Assembly (NCBI GenBank): GCA_937900415.1
Contig: CALCEY010000018.1
Span: forward strand, 11,315-75,314
Reading direction: 5' to 3'
Length of the DNA stretch: 64,000 nucleotides
Source of the DNA: an uncultured Clostridia bacterium
Lineage (GTDB): Bacteria > Bacillota > Clostridia > Peptostreptococcales > Anaerovoracaceae
The notes under the pieces: generated by a model
Told to the model about the DNA's origin: nothing
Seen by the model: only the letters and a program-made list of their open reading frames with translations
Database searches by the model: none
Program-made: the position numbers and the translations under genes
Part shown: in pieces, positions 16,268 through 25,633 of the stretch
How the letters are laid out: every line of letters starts with the position of its first letter
How positions within the stretch are numbered: the stretch's first letter is position 1

Positions 16268-17809
16268 ATGAGCAATTATGCAGTTATAAAAGGCGCCAGC
16301 TATATTTTGGCTGCGGCGCCTGATATGGTTTTACATAACGGAACGACTCAGACTACGGAGATGATCGTAAATCCTGAGTCCGAGTATCTGAAGGAGCTTC
16401 CAAAGCACCTCAGAAGCTTTGACGATGTATTGTCCTATATTCCAAATCAGGTTTACATCGGCAACATGACTAATAAGGAGCTGGCGGAAACTGAGTTCCC
16501 TTGGTACGATAAGAAAGCGGCAAAGGCTGAAAGATACGGAAAATATGGTGAAATTATGCCTCAGGACGAGTTCATCGGACTTATGCAGATTTGCGACGTA
16601 TTCGATTTAGTTAAGCTGGAGCCTGAATTCGCAAAATCAGTTAAAGAAAAATTAACTGTTCACGGAATGTTAAAGCCTGAGCAGATTGACATCCTTGATA
16701 AGAATACAGACGGCATGGATGAAATTGAAAGACTGGTAAAAGAGGAGCATGCAGAAGGCCTTTACAATGATTTCAAGCTGGTTGGAGCAGTTAAGAGAGC
16801 TCATGACGTAGATGCCAACCTTTCCGCTCACGTAATGATGGAAAATCTGGTAGCAAAGGCTTCCAGCGTTCTCGCATTGCTGCACCTTATCAAAGCTACC
16901 GGAATCGACCCTGCTGAAGTTGATTACGTAGTAGACTGTTGTGAAGAAGCGTGCGGAGACATGAACCAGAGAGGCGGCGGAAACTTCGCTAAAGCTGCCG
17001 CTGAAGTTGTGGGACTTTCCGGAGCTACGGGCTCAGACGTAAGAGGCTTCTGCGCTGGACCTGCACATGCAATCCTTGACGCAGCTTCCCTCGTAAAAGC
17101 AGGAACCTTTAAAAATGTAATTGTTACCGCCGGCGGTTGTACAGCAAAGCTTGGAATGAACGGCAAAGACCATGTCAAGAAAGGTCTTCCTATCCTGGAA
17201 GATTGTCTCGGCGGATTTGCAGTTTTAATAAGCGAAAACGATGGAGTAAACCCTGTTATCAGAACTGATATCGTGGGAAGACATACAGTAGGAACAGGCT
17301 CATCGCCGCAGTCCGTAATCGGTTCTCTTGTAACTGATCCTTTGGACGCGGCAGGAATGAAGCTGACTGAAATCGACAAGTTCGCTCCTGAACTCCAGAA
17401 CCCTGACATCACCAAACCTGCCGGCGCAGGAGACGTTCCTGAAGCCAATTATAAGATGATTGCAGCTTTGGGAGTTAAGAGAGGCGATATTGAAAGAGCA
17501 GGAATTGCTGATTTCGTGGCACAGCGCGGACTTGCAGGCTGGGCTCCTACACAAGGTCACATTCCTTCCGGAGTTCCTTATATGGGACCTTGCAGAGACG
17601 ATATTTTAAACGGCGATGTTAAGCGCGCAATGATAATCGGTAAGGGGAGCTTATTCCTGGGAAGAATGACCAATCTGTTCGACGGCGTTTCCTTCGTGGT
17701 TGAAGCAAATTCCGGCAAGCAGGAGGAAGCTTCAGCTGTTTCAGAAGACAAGATTAAGAGCTTAATCGGCGAAGCTATGCGCGATTTTGCCAAATCTCTG
17801 ATGGAATAG
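16268..17809 (+). CDS. grdC: Glycine reductase component C, beta subunit
   Basis: A 513-residue subunit of protein C, related to beta-ketoacyl-ACP synthase III/thiolase-fold enzymes. The opening SNYAVIKGASYILAAAPDMV is typical of GrdC. Candidate thiolase-type cysteines are in DYVVDCCEEACGDMNQRGGG. With GrdD it receives the carboxymethyl-selenoether from GrdA and produces an acetyl-enzyme that is phosphorolysed to acetyl phosphate. It is 21 bases downstream of trxA and 23 bases upstream of grdD. Confidence 0.92.
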   Translation: MSNYAVIKGASYILAAAPDMVLHNGTTQTTEMIVNPESEYLKELPKHLRSFDDVLSYIPNQVYIGNMTNKELAETEFPWYDKKAAKAERYGKYGEIMPQDEFIGLMQICDVFDLVKLEPEFAKSVKEKLTVHGMLKPEQIDILDKNTDGMDEIERLVKEEHAEGLYNDFKLVGAVKRAHDVDANLSAHVMMENLVAKASSVLALLHLIKATGIDPAEVDYVVDCCEEACGDMNQRGGGNFAKAAAEVVGLSGATGSDVRGFCAGPAHAILDAASLVKAGTFKNVIVTAGGCTAKLGMNGKDHVKKGLPILEDCLGGFAVLISENDGVNPVIRTDIVGRHTVGTGSSPQSVIGSLVTDPLDAAGMKLTEIDKFAPELQNPDITKPAGAGDVPEANYKMIAALGVKRGDIERAGIADFVAQRGLAGWAPTQGHIPSGVPYMGPCRDDILNGDVKRAMIIGKGSLFLGRMTNLFDGVSFVVEANSGKQEEASAVSEDKIKSLIGEAMRDFAKSLME

Positions 17810-17832
17810 TAAGAAAAGGGAAGGAAAAAGAT

Positions 17833-18948
17833 ATGTCAGAAAAGCAAATCAAGAATATGATTGCCAACACCTTTTTAGACATAGCAGACGCTCTGGAAAC
17901 CGGAAGCTTTGGTAAAAGACCGGTTATCGGAGTTGCTGTTGCAGGCACCGAACATGGCATGGACAATATTTATGCCGGCGTAAGGCTTGCCGAGAAAAAA
18001 GGATACAAAGCAGTCGTTATAGAAGGCGAAGACGCGCACAAGCAGATGGAAAAGATGCTTGACGCAGGAGAAATCCAAGGCGCGGTGACAATGCATTATC
18101 CGTTCCCTATCGGCGTTTCAACGGTAGGCAGAGTTATTACTCCGGGAATGGGCAAAGAGCTTTATCTCGCCACTACCACCGGAACCTCTTCCACCGACCG
18201 CGTGGAATCCATGGTAAAGAATGCAGTCTACGGAATCATTGCAGCCAAGGCTTCAGGTGTTGAATCACCTACTGTGGGAATAGCCAACATCGACGGAGCA
18301 AGACAGACTGAGATCGCACTGAAAAAGCTGAAAGAAAACGGATATGACATCAATTTTGCAGAATCCTCAAGAAGCGACGGAGGCGTCGTAATGAGAGGAA
18401 ACGATCTGCTTGAAGCTTCTGCAGACATCATGGTTATGGACGCTTTGACAGGAAACCTGATGACTAAAATATTCTCCGCCTACACTACCGGGGGCAGCTA
18501 TGAGTCTTTGGGCTACGGCTATGGTCCGGGAATCGGAGAAGGATACGATAAGGTCGTAATGATAATTTCAAGAGCGTCCGGCGCTCCGGTAATCGCAGGA
18601 GCTATACAGTACGCCACCGAGCTTCTTGAAAATAAGGTACTGGAAATTTCTGCCCGTGAATTTGAAGCTGCAAACAAGGCCGGCTTCAAAGAAATTCTTG
18701 CTGAAATAAGAGACAGCAAGAAAGGAGGAGATGCTCCTAAGACAGTAACCGCTCCGCCAAAGGAAGTAGTTACATATGAAATTCACGGAATTGAGGTAAT
18801 AGACTTAGAAGACGCCGCTTCTTCTCTTTGGGAAAAGGGAATGTATGCCGAAACGGGAATGGGTTGCACAGGTCCTGTTATCCTTGTAAGCGAAGCCAAT
18901 GCAGAAGCTGCAAGAAAGGTTCTCGAGGAAAAGGGATATATCCAGTAA
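17833..18948 (+). CDS. grdD: Glycine reductase component C, alpha subunit
   Basis: A 371-residue subunit of protein C, related to the PlsX/phosphate acyltransferase fold. The conserved C-terminal segment GMGCTGPVILV places the reactive cysteine at residue 345. The subunit is thought to carry out release of acetyl phosphate from the acetyl-thioester. Acetyl phosphate then yields ATP through acetate kinase, which is not in this window. Ribosome binding site AAGGGAAGG precedes the start. It is the last gene of the grdA-trxB-trxA-grdC-grdD operon and is followed by a terminator hairpin. Confidence 0.92.
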   Translation: MSEKQIKNMIANTFLDIADALETGSFGKRPVIGVAVAGTEHGMDNIYAGVRLAEKKGYKAVVIEGEDAHKQMEKMLDAGEIQGAVTMHYPFPIGVSTVGRVITPGMGKELYLATTTGTSSTDRVESMVKNAVYGIIAAKASGVESPTVGIANIDGARQTEIALKKLKENGYDINFAESSRSDGGVVMRGNDLLEASADIMVMDALTGNLMTKIFSAYTTGGSYESLGYGYGPGIGEGYDKVVMIISRASGAPVIAGAIQYATELLENKVLEISAREFEAANKAGFKEILAEIRDSKKGGDAPKTVTAPPKEVVTYEIHGIEVIDLEDAASSLWEKGMYAETGMGCTGPVILVSEANAEAARKVLEEKGYIQ

Positions 18949-18990
18949 AACAGATAACAATGCCTGTTGATTATAAACGGGATAATATGA

Positions 18991-19041
18991 AAAAGCGCCG
19001 CGCATGCTTGGAACAGGCCACGTGCACGGCGTTTTACTTTT
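18991..19041 (+). terminator. Probable terminator after grdD
   Basis: An imperfect GC-rich hairpin pairs GCGCCG at 18995-19000 with the CGGCG near 19026-19031 and is followed by TTTTACTTTTC. Confidence 0.6.
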
Positions 19042-19199
19042 CTCCGGAGCGCATTATTGCTGACGGAACTCTCTGATTTCGGCTTTTTTTAACTTCAAAC
19101 TTTTTGAAGACAAGAAGTTTTTATCTTTGAATCAGCCTGCATATTGTTTTTCAGCACAGGGGACGGAGACGAAATGAAGAAAGGGAATAATAAAATAAA

Positions 19200-19230
19200 C
19201 CGGCGAGTTCTTTTTTAAGAAACTCGCCGG
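19200..19230 (-). terminator. Hairpin with the layout of a minus-strand terminator
   Basis: A strong inverted repeat CCGGCGAGTT / AACTCGCCGG encloses an A/T loop. On the minus strand it is followed by TTTATTTTATTATT, whereas on the plus strand no T tract follows. No minus-strand gene is seen upstream of it (19231-19517). Confidence 0.5.
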
Positions 19231-19385
19231 CAGGGTGTGGTTAATTCTATATTAGTTTTATAATGATGGTTTTCAAATCAGTATTTTTAATCTTGTAGTT
19301 ATTCTAACAAGCTGGAGCTAAAAAGTAAAATTGCAATTATTTATACCGATAATAAACATGATAGAGCAATACGATTACAAACCGG

Positions 19386-19452
19386 TTGACGACAGGATTT
19401 TGTCAATATACCACATGACAATTTGATAAAATCTATTTTACATTATTAAAAT
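19386..19452 (+). promoter_or_regulatory. Probable promoter and operator of the cysteine desulfurase gene
   Basis: TTGATA at 19423-19428 and TAAAAT at 19447-19452 are separated by 18 bases. Just upstream, an inverted repeat TTGAC-N11-GTCAA (19386-19406) contains CGACA and TTGTC, loosely like the type A sites of the grd genes. No -24/-12 element is present. Confidence 0.35.
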
Positions 19453-19517
19453 AAGGTAATATAATCTTTTTGAAAGAAAGAAGGCTTTAAAATATAAAAT
19501 CCGGAGATAAGAAAATC

Positions 19518-20729
19518 ATGAGAAAAGTTTATTTGGATAACGGGAGCACATCTTTTCCGAAAGCGCCGGGAGTCGGCGAAGCGATGTCAAAATTTATAAC
19601 GGAAGTAGGCTGCAATGTAAGCAGAGGAGGATATGAGACAGCATATAACCTGGGAGAGACAATATTTGAAACCAGGTCTATGTTATGCCGCATGTTTAAT
19701 TTTTCAGATGAAAAATATGCAGCGTTTACACCGAGCGTTACGTATAGCTTAAATTTTGTGATTAAAGGATTGCTTAAGCCTGGGGATCACGTAATAATTT
19801 CATCTATGGAACATAATGCCGTGGCAAGGCCGTGCGAGTCGCTGCGATCGAATGGAGTGGAAATTACTGTAGTACCATGCGACAGAGATGGTATTCTTGA
19901 TATGACAGCTTTTGAGTGCTCATTCAAAAAAAACACGAAACTGGCCGTAATGTCTCATTCTTCCAACGTGTGCGGCAGTGTTCTTGACGCAGAGGAAGCA
20001 GGAAAAATATGCAAGGCGAAAGATGTGCCATTTGTTTTGGATGCAGCTCAGAGCGCCGGAGTTTTGGAAATAGATTTTGAAAAGTATAACCTTTCGGCTC
20101 TATGCCTGACAGGCCATAAAGGGCTGCTCGGACCTCAGGGAATTGGAGCCTTGCTTATAACTCCTGAATTTGCCGGGAGCCTTGAGCCTTTAATATGCGG
20201 AGGCACGGGAAGCGCTTCACACCTGCTTACCATGCCTGAATTCATGCCTGACAAGTTTGAAGCGGGAACCCTAAATCTTCCGGGAATAATCGGATTAAAC
20301 GCTTCGCTTAAATATATCGAAGACGTTGGAATAAATAATATTTTTCAAAAGGAAAAGCGACTGGCTGAGCTCTTCATGTACAAGATAGACAGTCTTAATG
20401 ATGAGCTTGCAGCAGCGGAAAACGGGAAAAAAGAAGACGGGAATATGAAGGCGCCGATACGCGTAGTGGGTACGAGGGATTGGAAAAAACGCATTGGAAC
20501 GGTGTCCCTTGATTTCAGCCGGATAGATAATGCGGAAGTTTCCTTCCTGCTGGATTCAGAGTACGGAATAATGACGCGCTGCGGACTTCATTGCGCTCCC
20601 ATTGCTCATCAGACTCTGGGAACGTATCCGCAGGGTACAGTAAGATTTGCCTTCGGCCATGAAAACACGGAAAAAGAAGTCGAGTATGCTGCCAACGCCA
20701 TAAAGGAAATACTGGAGCAGGCCGAATAA
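19518..20729 (+). CDS. Cysteine desulfurase (class V aminotransferase family)
   Basis: A 403-residue PLP enzyme. The N-terminus YLDNGSTSFPKAPGV is typical of a cysteine desulfurase subfamily often found beside selenium genes (the EF2568-like group). The PLP lysine is K201 in LTGHKGLLGPQG, and the mobile-loop cysteine region is TRCGLHCAP with C355 and C359. It would release sulfur or selenium from cysteine or selenocysteine. Its placement right after the glycine reductase genes suggests selenium delivery to an unseen SelD, but Fe-S or thiolation roles are equally possible. Start chosen at ATG with CCGGAGA upstream. Confidence 0.8.
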   Translation: MRKVYLDNGSTSFPKAPGVGEAMSKFITEVGCNVSRGGYETAYNLGETIFETRSMLCRMFNFSDEKYAAFTPSVTYSLNFVIKGLLKPGDHVIISSMEHNAVARPCESLRSNGVEITVVPCDRDGILDMTAFECSFKKNTKLAVMSHSSNVCGSVLDAEEAGKICKAKDVPFVLDAAQSAGVLEIDFEKYNLSALCLTGHKGLLGPQGIGALLITPEFAGSLEPLICGGTGSASHLLTMPEFMPDKFEAGTLNLPGIIGLNASLKYIEDVGINNIFQKEKRLAELFMYKIDSLNDELAAAENGKKEDGNMKAPIRVVGTRDWKKRIGTVSLDFSRIDNAEVSFLLDSEYGIMTRCGLHCAPIAHQTLGTYPQGTVRFAFGHENTEKEVEYAANAIKEILEQAE

Positions 20730-20850
20730 CCGGTTAAAATCAATACTTTGATTGCTACTGTGAATATTTTTTTCAAAACACCTCCAGAATAATAGGTAAA
20801 AATCCTATCGGAAAATGTCCGCCAATGGATTTGTATTAAAGGAGTGTATT

Positions 20851-21027
20851 ATGGAAAAGAAAACATTTAAGACGGTAGGCAAATTTAATACTGCCGGAGA
20901 AAACAAATCAAACGGGTTGGTTAAAACAAACGAGGCGGCAAGTACCGCAGGCAGTATAAATAGAGATTGCAAAATTTATGACTGCCCCGGAGAGGACAGG
21001 GGATACGTCTTTGAAGAAGTGAAATAG
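20851..21027 (+). CDS. Small protein of unknown function with C-terminal cysteines
   Basis: A 58-residue ORF with a strong ribosome binding site AAAGGAG 6 bases before the ATG. The first 38 residues are polar (Lys, Asn, Thr, Gly) and probably disordered. The C-terminal part RDCKIYDCPGEDRGYVFEEV has two cysteines four residues apart and looks conserved in style. It follows the cysteine desulfurase by 121 bases and precedes a terminator, so the two may share a transcript. I do not recognise the family. It could be a small redox or metal protein or a substrate peptide. Confidence 0.55.
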   Translation: MEKKTFKTVGKFNTAGENKSNGLVKTNEAASTAGSINRDCKIYDCPGEDRGYVFEEVK

Positions 21028-21141
21028 GAAAAGAATAGGAAAGCTGTTTTAGAAGGGGACTTTTAATACCTTCGAGCCTGTGTTAACGATAATGTATTTA
21101 ACGGTATTAGGTACTCAGAATTAAATAGCGGTATAAAGAGG

Positions 21142-21170
21142 ACTGCTGTCGATTGACGGCAGTTTTCTCT
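21142..21170 (+). terminator. Intrinsic terminator after the small ORF
   Basis: The stem ACTGCTGTC / GACGGCAGT with a 4-base loop is followed by TTTCTCTCTTT. It ends the desulfurase and small-ORF unit. Confidence 0.7.
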
Positions 21171-21354
21171 CTTTATGGCATTTTTTCTGCGCACAGGCAG
21201 TTTAACATACCAACCGTAGCACTGAAAACCGGAGAATTGAAAGAACATCATACAGCCATATAGTATATATCCGGATTTTTCCGATGATGTAAAAAAGATG
21301 ATTTTGTTCCAGCAAAAATACAGTGTAAAAGGTCTTATTTTGATATTTGAATTA

Positions 21355-21383
21355 TTGACTTTTGACTTTTAAATTCCTATAAT
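21355..21383 (+). promoter_or_regulatory. Sigma-70 promoter of the PFOR gene
   Basis: TTGACT (21355-21360) and a perfect TATAAT (21378-21383) are separated by 17 bases. The transcript would carry a leader of about 530 bases before PFOR. Confidence 0.65.
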
Positions 21384-21917
21384 ATATAAAGAAGCCGAAT
21401 GTCGTAATAACGGCAGCGGAGTGAAAAAGATGCCGCAAAAGAGTGACAAGACAGACACACTGGCTTACGAAAAACCGTTCAACTCTATGTCAGTTTTTTG
21501 CGCTGCAGCCGGATTTGTGCTAAGGCGCTTTTTATTTGAAGCTGCTTTGATAAAAGGATTATTGATTTGATGCAGAAATTGCGGCTGAATTTTTTTAGAA
21601 CGTTTACGTTGTGCGACTGCATGTATACAGTGTTATAAATACATAATCAGGCAGAGAGGCAGCCGGAACAGAGGTTTATCTAAAAACTTATGAATGAAAT
21701 ACGGCGAAATCCTTTCGACTCTGTTTACAGTAAGACCGTGAGTTTGCGCAGCAAGCCGGCAAAAGCTTGCATGGCAGCTTAAAAGATTGAGCGATAAGCT
21801 CGAGAAGGCTTACATAATAAATCCCAAGTTTGCGTAAGCCGTTGGCAAGACGAAAACGGTGGAACAAAGCGACGCCGATATGCTGAGGCTTTTATGATAG
21901 AAGGAAGGAGAAATATC
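21384..21917 (+). other. Long leader region of the PFOR transcript
   Basis: No known riboswitch is recognised. It contains a short ORF (21430-21570, 46 codons) preceded by GGAG at 21424-21427. That ORF ends in TGA followed by TGC AGA AAT TGC GGC TGA. Near 21856 the string GGTGGAACAAAGCG is faintly like a T-box core, but no antiterminator/terminator pair is evident. Confidence 0.35.
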
Positions 21918-24900
21918 ATGGCAAGAAAATTAAAAACTATGGATGGAAATACCGCAGCCGCTCATGTGGCCTATGCCTTTACGGAAGTAGCTGCTATCTA
22001 TCCTATTACTCCGTCATCTCCAATGGCGGAAAGCATTGATGAATGGACTGCACAAGACAGAAAGAACATCTTCGGCGAAAAAGTCAACGTTGTTGAAATG
22101 CAGTCGGAAGGAGGAGCGGCAGGAGCTGTTCACGGCTCTGTTGCAGCAGGTGCGTATACTTCGACGTTTACCGCCTCTCAGGGACTGCTTTTGATGATAC
22201 CGAATATGTATAAGTTAGCTGCAGAGCAAACTCCTACAGTATTCCACGTATCGGCAAGAGCCCTTGCTACGCATGCGCTTTCAATTTTCGGCGACCAGTC
22301 GGATGTTATGAGTGTTCGTCAGACAGGCTTCGTAATGCTGGCTTCAAACAGCGTTCAGCAGGTAATGGACCTGGCAGCTGTAGCACACCTTTCAGCTATA
22401 AGCGGAAAGCTTCCGGTGCTTCACTTCTTTGACGGATTCAGAACCTCTCATGAAAACCAGAAGATTGAGACCTGGGATTATGATGTTCTCAAGGAAATGG
22501 TTGACTGGGACGCAGTAAAGGCTTTCAGAGCAAGATCACTCAACCCTATGCATCCGCACAGCATGGGAAGCGCAGAGCAGCCTGAAAGCTTCTTCCAGCA
22601 CAGGGAAGCTATAAACCCTGCTTACAATGAAGCAGCGGATCTCGTTGCCGGATACATGGATAAAATCAATGAAAAAATCGGCACAAACTATAAGCCTTTC
22701 AACTACTACGGCGCAGAGGACGCGGATACTATCATCATAGCTATGGGCTCCGCATGCGAAGCAGCCGAGGAGGTTGTAGATTATCTCAATGCTAAAGGAC
22801 AGAAGACAGGTATCGTAGAAGTTCACCTTTACAGACCGTTCTCAGTAAAGCATCTTCTCAGCGTAATTCCTGAAACTGTTAAGAAGATAGCTGTTTTAGA
22901 CAGAACAAAAGAACCGGGCGGAATGGGCGAGCCGCTTTATCTTGACGTAGTCGCAGCGCTCAGAGGAACCAAGTTTGAGGATTGCCTGATTACAGGAGGA
23001 CGTTACGGTCTGGGTTCAAAGGACGTTCAGCCGGGAGACATCCTTGCCGCTTACGAAAATCTTTGGAGTGCAGAGCCTAAGAAAGAATTCACTCTTTCCA
23101 TCATAGACGACGTTACAGGCCTTTCACTGACTCCTTCCGAATATCCTGATACAGTTCCTGCCGGAACCGTTCAGTGCAAGTTCTGGGGTCTCGGCGGAGA
23201 CGGTACCGTAGGAGCAAACAAGAACAGCGTAAAGATTATAGGAGACCACACTGATAAAAAGGTACAAGCTTATTTCCAGTATGACTCAAAAAAATCCGGC
23301 GGCGTTACCATTTCCCACCTGCGTTTCGGAGACGAGCCTATCAAATCCACATACTATGTAAAACAGGCGGATTTTGTAGCATGTCACAATGAAGCTTACG
23401 TTCATCAGTATAAGATGGTTGAAGACGTAAAACCGGGCGGATATTTCCTGCTTAACACCACATGGAGCGACGAGGAGCTTGATAAGCAGCTTCCTGCTAC
23501 CATGAAGAGATACATAGCCAACAATAACGTTCAATTCTATACATGCGACGCTGTGGACATCGCCAAGGGAATAGGTCTCGGCGCAAGAAGAACCAACTCC
23601 GTTTTACAGGCTGCTTTCTTTAAGCTGGCCAACATAATTCCTATCGAAAAAGCAGAGGAATATATGAAGGACGCCATAAGAAAGACCTACGGCCGCAAGG
23701 GTGAAAACGTTGTAAACATGAATATTGCAGCTGTTGATCAGGGTATTGAAAAGATCCATAAGGTAGAGATTCCGGCTTCATGGGCAAACGCTGCCGATGA
23801 TGTATCGGCTCCTAAGAAGGTCGGCCGCGATCAGGTACAGACAGATTATCTCAACGAAGTTGTGGTTCCTTACAGCAAGTTAGAGGGAGATTCGATTCCT
23901 GTATCGGTATTTGCAAAAACTTCAACAGGTATGGTTCCTAACGGAACTGCCGCTCATGAAAAGAGAGGAATCGCTACAGACATTCCTGTTTGGACTAAGG
24001 AAAACTGTATTCAGTGTAACTGGTGTTCATACGTTTGTCCTCATGCAGCGATAAGACCGTTCGTTCTTGAAGGCGACGAAAAGGACGGAGTGGACGGAGA
24101 TTATGTAGAGCTTAAGGGCAAGGGAACCGAAGGAAAGCTGTTTACTATCGGAATTTCAGCTCTTGACTGCGTAGGATGCGGTTCATGCGCTCAGGTATGT
24201 CCTGCTAAAAATAAGGCTCTCAACATGGTTTCCGTTTCTGAAGAAGTTACTGCAAGAGAGCAGAAGAAGTTTGACTATCTGTTTGGCGAAGTAAGCCAGA
24301 AAGAAGTTCCGTTTGCTGAAAGCACAGTAAAGGGCTCACAGTTCAAGCAGCCGCTCCTCGAATTCTCGGGAGCTTGCCCTGGATGCGGAGAGACTCCTTA
24401 TGCTAAGCTGGTAACTCAGCTCTTCGGAGACAGAATGTTTATTGCCAACGCTACAGGCTGCTCTTCAATTTGGGGCAACAGCCTTCCAAGCACTCCTTAT
24501 ACGGTGAACAAAGAAGGAAGAGGCCCTGCCTGGGCTAACTCGCTGTTTGAGGATAACGCAGAATTTGGTCTTGGTATGGCAGTATCCGTTAAGGTTCGCC
24601 GTCAGGAAATGAAGGCCGTAGTTGAAAGATTAGAAGATACTCTCGGAGCTACCGCAAAGGCTTGGGTAGAGGGCATGAACGACGCTCAGCAGGCTGAGAT
24701 TGCAGGAAAGGCTCTGTTGGCAGCATGCGAAAAGATTGCAGACAGCAATGAGGACGCTAAATATGTTGTAGACAACAAGGATATGCTTATCAAGCCGTCC
24801 GTATGGATTTTCGGCGGAGACGGCTGGGCTTACGATATAGGATACGGCGGTCTTGACCATGTCATCGCTTCAGGAGAAAACATAAATATTCTCGTATTCG

Positions 24901-25466
24901 ATACGGAAGTTTACTCCAACACCGGCGGACAGTCGTCAAAATCTACGCCTATCGGAGCAGTAGCCAAGTTTGCTGCTTCAGGAAAATCCGTGAAGAAGAA
25001 GGATCTGGTTCAGATCGCTATGGCTTACGGATACGTATATGTAGCTCAGATCGCTATGGGAGCTAACCAGGAGCAGACTCTCAAGGCTATCAGAGAGGCA
25101 GAAAGCTATGACGGACCTTCCATCATCATCGCTTACGCTCCTTGTATCAACCACGGTGTAAAGAAGGGTATGAACAAGGCTCAGGAAGAAATGAAGCATG
25201 CAGTTGCTTCTGGCTACTGGAATCTGCTGAGATTCAATCCTGCTCTTGCTGAAGAAGGAAAGAATCCTCTGATAATAGACAGTAAGGATGCTACTGAAAG
25301 CTACAGAGACTTCCTGATGGGTGAAGTTCGTTATAACTCGCTGTCGCTGAGATTCCCTGAAAGAGCCGAAGCACTCTTCGAGAAATCCGAAGAAATGGCC
25401 AAGGGCAGATTTGAGCATCTGAAGGCATTACAGCAGAGCTATGAAACAAAGACAGAGGAAAACTAA
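21918..25466 (+). CDS. nifJ: Pyruvate:ferredoxin (flavodoxin) oxidoreductase
   Basis: A single-chain 1182-residue enzyme that oxidises pyruvate to acetyl-CoA and CO2 with reduction of ferredoxin. It shows the N-terminal pyruvate domain AAIYPITPSSPMAE and two ferredoxin-like clusters, CIQCNWCSYVCP and CVGCGSCAQVCP. Cysteines for the proximal cluster are in CPGCGETPY and NATGCSSIWG, and the TPP site is GGDGWAYDIGYGGLDH. Length and domain order are those of homodimeric PFORs. The start at 21918 is preceded by AAGGAAGGAGA; the in-frame ATG at 21894 is less well placed. It completes oxidation of alanine-derived pyruvate. It has its own promoter and terminator. Confidence 0.96.
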   Translation: MARKLKTMDGNTAAAHVAYAFTEVAAIYPITPSSPMAESIDEWTAQDRKNIFGEKVNVVEMQSEGGAAGAVHGSVAAGAYTSTFTASQGLLLMIPNMYKLAAEQTPTVFHVSARALATHALSIFGDQSDVMSVRQTGFVMLASNSVQQVMDLAAVAHLSAISGKLPVLHFFDGFRTSHENQKIETWDYDVLKEMVDWDAVKAFRARSLNPMHPHSMGSAEQPESFFQHREAINPAYNEAADLVAGYMDKINEKIGTNYKPFNYYGAEDADTIIIAMGSACEAAEEVVDYLNAKGQKTGIVEVHLYRPFSVKHLLSVIPETVKKIAVLDRTKEPGGMGEPLYLDVVAALRGTKFEDCLITGGRYGLGSKDVQPGDILAAYENLWSAEPKKEFTLSIIDDVTGLSLTPSEYPDTVPAGTVQCKFWGLGGDGTVGANKNSVKIIGDHTDKKVQAYFQYDSKKSGGVTISHLRFGDEPIKSTYYVKQADFVACHNEAYVHQYKMVEDVKPGGYFLLNTTWSDEELDKQLPATMKRYIANNNVQFYTCDAVDIAKGIGLGARRTNSVLQAAFFKLANIIPIEKAEEYMKDAIRKTYGRKGENVVNMNIAAVDQGIEKIHKVEIPASWANAADDVSAPKKVGRDQVQTDYLNEVVVPYSKLEGDSIPVSVFAKTSTGMVPNGTAAHEKRGIATDIPVWTKENCIQCNWCSYVCPHAAIRPFVLEGDEKDGVDGDYVELKGKGTEGKLFTIGISALDCVGCGSCAQVCPAKNKALNMVSVSEEVTAREQKKFDYLFGEVSQKEVPFAESTVKGSQFKQPLLEFSGACPGCGETPYAKLVTQLFGDRMFIANATGCSSIWGNSLPSTPYTVNKEGRGPAWANSLFEDNAEFGLGMAVSVKVRRQEMKAVVERLEDTLGATAKAWVEGMNDAQQAEIAGKALLAACEKIADSNEDAKYVVDNKDMLIKPSVWIFGGDGWAYDIGYGGLDHVIASGENINILVFDTEVYSNTGGQSSKSTPIGAVAKFAASGKSVKKKDLVQIAMAYGYVYVAQIAMGANQEQTLKAIREAESYDGPSIIIAYAPCINHGVKKGMNKAQEEMKHAVASGYWNLLRFNPALAEEGKNPLIIDSKDATESYRDFLMGEVRYNSLSLRFPERAEALFEKSEEMAKGRFEHLKALQQSYETKTEEN

Positions 25467-25496
25467 TTTCCCGCGATAAATTTATCGAGATAAAAG

Positions 25497-25545
25497 GGAG
25501 CCGGACGTTGACGGAGTTTAATCGTTGACGTCCGGCTCCTGCTTG
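25497..25545 (+). terminator. Intrinsic terminator after PFOR
   Basis: The 12-bp stem GGAGCCGGACGT / ACGTCCGGCTCC is followed by a moderately T-rich tail. Confidence 0.75.
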
Positions 25546-25633
25546 TTATTTGTTGAAACAGAGGGGGATTTGTGTTAATATGGTTTCTGCATAGATGTGT
25601 TTTCGCAATGCCTTTGCGAAAGGGGGGAAGAAT

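Noticed and set aside
21850..21900. T-box-like string before PFOR
   Set aside because: GGTGGAACAAAGCG only partly matches the T-box core, and there is no specifier loop or terminator/antiterminator pair.
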